The notes under the pieces are model-generated. The model saw only the letters and a list, made by a program, of their open reading frames with translations, did not search any database and had not been told where the DNA came from. 34,881 nucleotides of DNA from Amoebophrya sp. AT5.2 (lineage: Eukaryota > Sar > Dinophyceae > Syndiniales > Amoebophryaceae): assembly GCA_005223375.1 (NCBI GenBank), contig RXOD01003954.1, forward strand, positions 1 through 34,881, in the 5' to 3' direction. The position numbers and the translations under genes were made by a program. This document shows, in pieces, positions 33,541-34,881 of the stretch (position 1 is the first letter of the stretch; each line of letters opens with the position of its first letter).

Positions 33541-33575
33541 ATGGAGGCGCTTCGACAATGCGGACGAAAAAAACG
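33541..33575 (+). CDS. Candidate first exon of the glycine-rich gene
   Basis: ATG at 33541 reads MEALRQCGRKK and reaches an in-frame TAG at 33577. CG|GTAGGA at 33576 (with AG|GTGAGA close by) can act as a donor. Joined to GTGTCAG at 34272 it enters the long glycine-rich frame in phase (35 nt plus one base). This is a weak model because the exon is very short. Confidence 0.25.
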
Positions 33576-33605
33576 GTAGGAGGTGAGATCTGGCCGCGTC
33601 TGTCA

Positions 33606-33640
33606 GATCAGGTCGCTCAGATCAGGTCAGACATCGGGTC
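33606..33640. repeat. Inverted copies of the GACCTGATC motif
   Basis: GATCAGGTCG at 33606-33615 and GATCAGGTCA at 33620-33629 are reverse complements of the CGACCTGATC units found from 33931 on. A weaker GGGTCAGG copy follows at 33636. Paired with the downstream array they could form a long hairpin with about 300 bases between the arms. Confidence 0.7.
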
Positions 33641-33930
33641 AGGTAAGTTAGTAGATTCTGACTCGGATCATGTTGCAACGGGTTTGGGGTGTTAGGCAGG
33701 GCTTCGGGTTTAAGGTTCTGGGTCGTCCCCCCAGCGGCCCCGCGCGCGGCCCGCCGCTGGGCAGACGCCTCCCTCCTTCTCTGTCTCCTTCTTCGTCAAG
33801 CTGTGTCCGTTCCTTTTCATGCGGCACATCGCCCGCAGCTTGTCGCTGCGTTGTTGCTTGTGGATTTCTTCTCTGTCGCGTCCCGGTGAGTGACCGCGGA
33901 GAACGGGCGGATGCATGGCGCTGATCTGGG

Positions 33931-34045
33931 TCGACTTGATCCCAGTGTCGACTTGATCCGGGTCGACCTGATCTCAGTGCCGACCTGATCCGAGTCGACT
34001 TGATCCCGGAACGCGACCTGATCTCACTTTTGGCGCGACCTGATC
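33931..34045. repeat. Seven-copy array of (T/C/G)CGAC(T/C)TGATC
   Basis: Units begin at 33931, 33948, 33963, 33980, 33995, 34013 and 34035, with spacings of 17, 15, 17, 15, 18 and 22. The core CGACYTGATC is conserved and the joints vary (CCAGTG, CGGG, TCAGTG, CGAG, and so on). The alternating 17/15 spacing suggests a dimer of about 32 bp was duplicated. The array is non-coding and would lie in the predicted intron of the glycine-rich gene. TCGA sits in most units. Confidence 0.85.
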
Positions 34046-34272
34046 GCAACTTCGACCAAAAAAAACGATGGGCGGCATCAAATCCGGGGAGCGGCCCTGA
34101 CTAGCAGGCCCGTGCCATGCATTGTTTTGCGCACTTTTTTTAAGTTTTAATAGATGTGCTTCGCTTTCTTGTATTTGTTCGAGCTTGGCGCGCGCTCTAT
34201 GCTTGCGCGCGCGTTGGGGGCCTAGTGGGGTGCGTAGTCTCCTAGTTTTGCGTGGTGCAAGAACAGTGTCAG
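34046..34272. other. Non-coding stretch before the glycine-rich exon
   Basis: There is no supported gene. A T-rich tract (34134-34152) and GC-alternating DNA (GCGCGCGC at about 34190-34212) are present. GGGGTGCGTAG at 34227-34237 resembles the GTGCGT donors used upstream. Confidence 0.4.
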
Positions 34273-34881
34273 CTCTGATCTTTGTAAATACGAGCCAAAT
34301 GTCAACATTGCCGAGCTTCACAAGTTGGCGGATGAGATTCCGAATAGGTATCGGGAAGGCCATTTTCTCGCCCCACAAAACGGACAGGGCAGCAAGTTCC
34401 TCGAGCTCGAGCACCGATTGTTCGACATTCACAAGAAGCCGCTGACGCATGGTATGCTATATCATCCACTTAATATAGCACCAAAACAAGCGCCAGCCGG
34501 TGGGGGTGGTCTTGGACACGGTAAAGGCGCCGGAGGAGCCCAACCCGGTGGAAAGGGGAAAGTCGGAGGGGGTGCTGCGTTCCAGCAGCCCTTCTTCGGT
34601 GGAAAGAATAAGAATAATGAAGGCAACGAACCCGGTGGAAAGGGGAAAGTCGGCGCGGACGCTTGCTTTGGTAATCATGGTCAAAAAGGTGCTGGCTTTG
34701 GTAACGGTCATATGCCACCGGAACAAGCGCCAGCCGGGGGTGGGGGTGGTCTTGGAGGACACGCTAAAGGCGGCGGAGGAGGCGGACCCGGTGGAAAGGG
34801 GAAAGCCGGAGGGGGTGCTGCGTTCCAGCAGCCCTTCTTCGGTGGAAAGAATAAGAATAATGAATGCGAGATTTTACGTGT
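34273..34881 (+). CDS. Glycine-rich repeat protein, partial (runs off the window)
   Basis: The +2 frame is open from 34238 to the last base without a stop. It first reads as an ordinary domain (SDLCKYEPNVNIAELHKLAD, EIPNRYREGHFLAPQ, LEHRLFDIHKKPLTHG). From about 34480 it becomes Gly/Lys/Asn-rich with a large repeat (QAPAGGGGLGHGKG ... PGGKGKVGGGAAFQQPFFGG ... KNKNNE). There is no ATG before 34454, so an upstream exon is expected, and the acceptor GTGTCAG at 34272 is the best candidate. The composition suggests a structural, secreted or RNA-binding low-complexity protein, but no domain is recognised. The 3' end is outside the window. Confidence 0.6.
34487..34864 (+). repeat. Large in-frame direct repeat, 237-bp offset
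   Basis: 34487-34621 recurs at 34724-34864 with the same order of words (CAAGCGCCAGCCGG, GGTGGTCTTGGA, CCCGGTGGAAAGGGGAAAG, GCGTTCCAGCAGCCCTTCTT, AAGAATAAGAATAATGAA). The second copy is six bases longer because of two extra Gly codons. A shorter third match of CCCGGTGGAAAGGGGAAAGTCGG lies between them at about 34632. All offsets keep frame. Confidence 0.9.

Noticed and set aside
33648..34049. Minus-strand frame with repeated Arg/Ser/Asp words
   Set aside because: The periodic protein only reflects the CGACYTGATC DNA array, whose spacings (15, 17, 18, 22) do not keep frame.
1..34881. tRNA, rRNA, CRISPR or phage features
   Set aside because: No cloverleaf-like, ribosomal or regularly spaced spacer-repeat pattern was seen by eye. 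A tRNAscan or Infernal run would be decisive.

Overview
The window looks like nuclear DNA of a protist, most likely an alveolate of the dinoflagellate lineage. The reasons are very long GC-rich reading frames with few introns, AT-richer spacers, huge low-complexity-rich secretory proteins, short introns, and a eukaryote-type SecA-like protein. A Syndiniales parasite such as Amoebophrya is my best guess, held weakly. There is no sign of operons, Shine-Dalgarno sites, tRNA, rRNA or CRISPR. All convincing genes are on the + strand. The many minus-strand frames are antisense shadows of GC-rich exons.

Layout. Positions 1-955 are an AT-rich leader with no gene. Positions 956-3734 hold a secreted, charged coiled-coil protein, modelled as three exons. 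A small basic helical frame lies at 4145-4456. A Lys/Ala-rich gene with a 75-bp tandem repeat lies at about 5112-6058 and its 5' end is unresolved. Positions 6059-10023 are a gene-poor spacer with a diverged direct repeat, a GGAT-type microsatellite and one possible two-exon small gene (8042-8440).

Positions 10024-33455 are dominated by a series of giant frames that I think are one gene. They begin with a signal peptide, a PAN/apple-like cysteine module and an SH3-like segment (10024-15775). A huge exon follows (16256-29863) whose last third is a SecA-type DEAD motor with all key motifs. Then come a short charged exon (29943-30118), a hydrophobic C-terminal region (30176-31602) and a cysteine-protease-like (OTU-like) end (31679-33455). 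The exon model (10024-15775, 16256-29863, 29943-30118, 30176-31602, 31679-33455) uses GT-AG borders and keeps frame throughout. It sums to 22,740 nt, or 7,579 residues. This is a model from sequence only and has not been tested against transcripts.

Positions 33456-34272 contain an array of short S-GACYTGATC repeats, with two inverted copies upstream. From about 34273 to the window end an open frame encodes a glycine-rich repeat protein that runs off the window.
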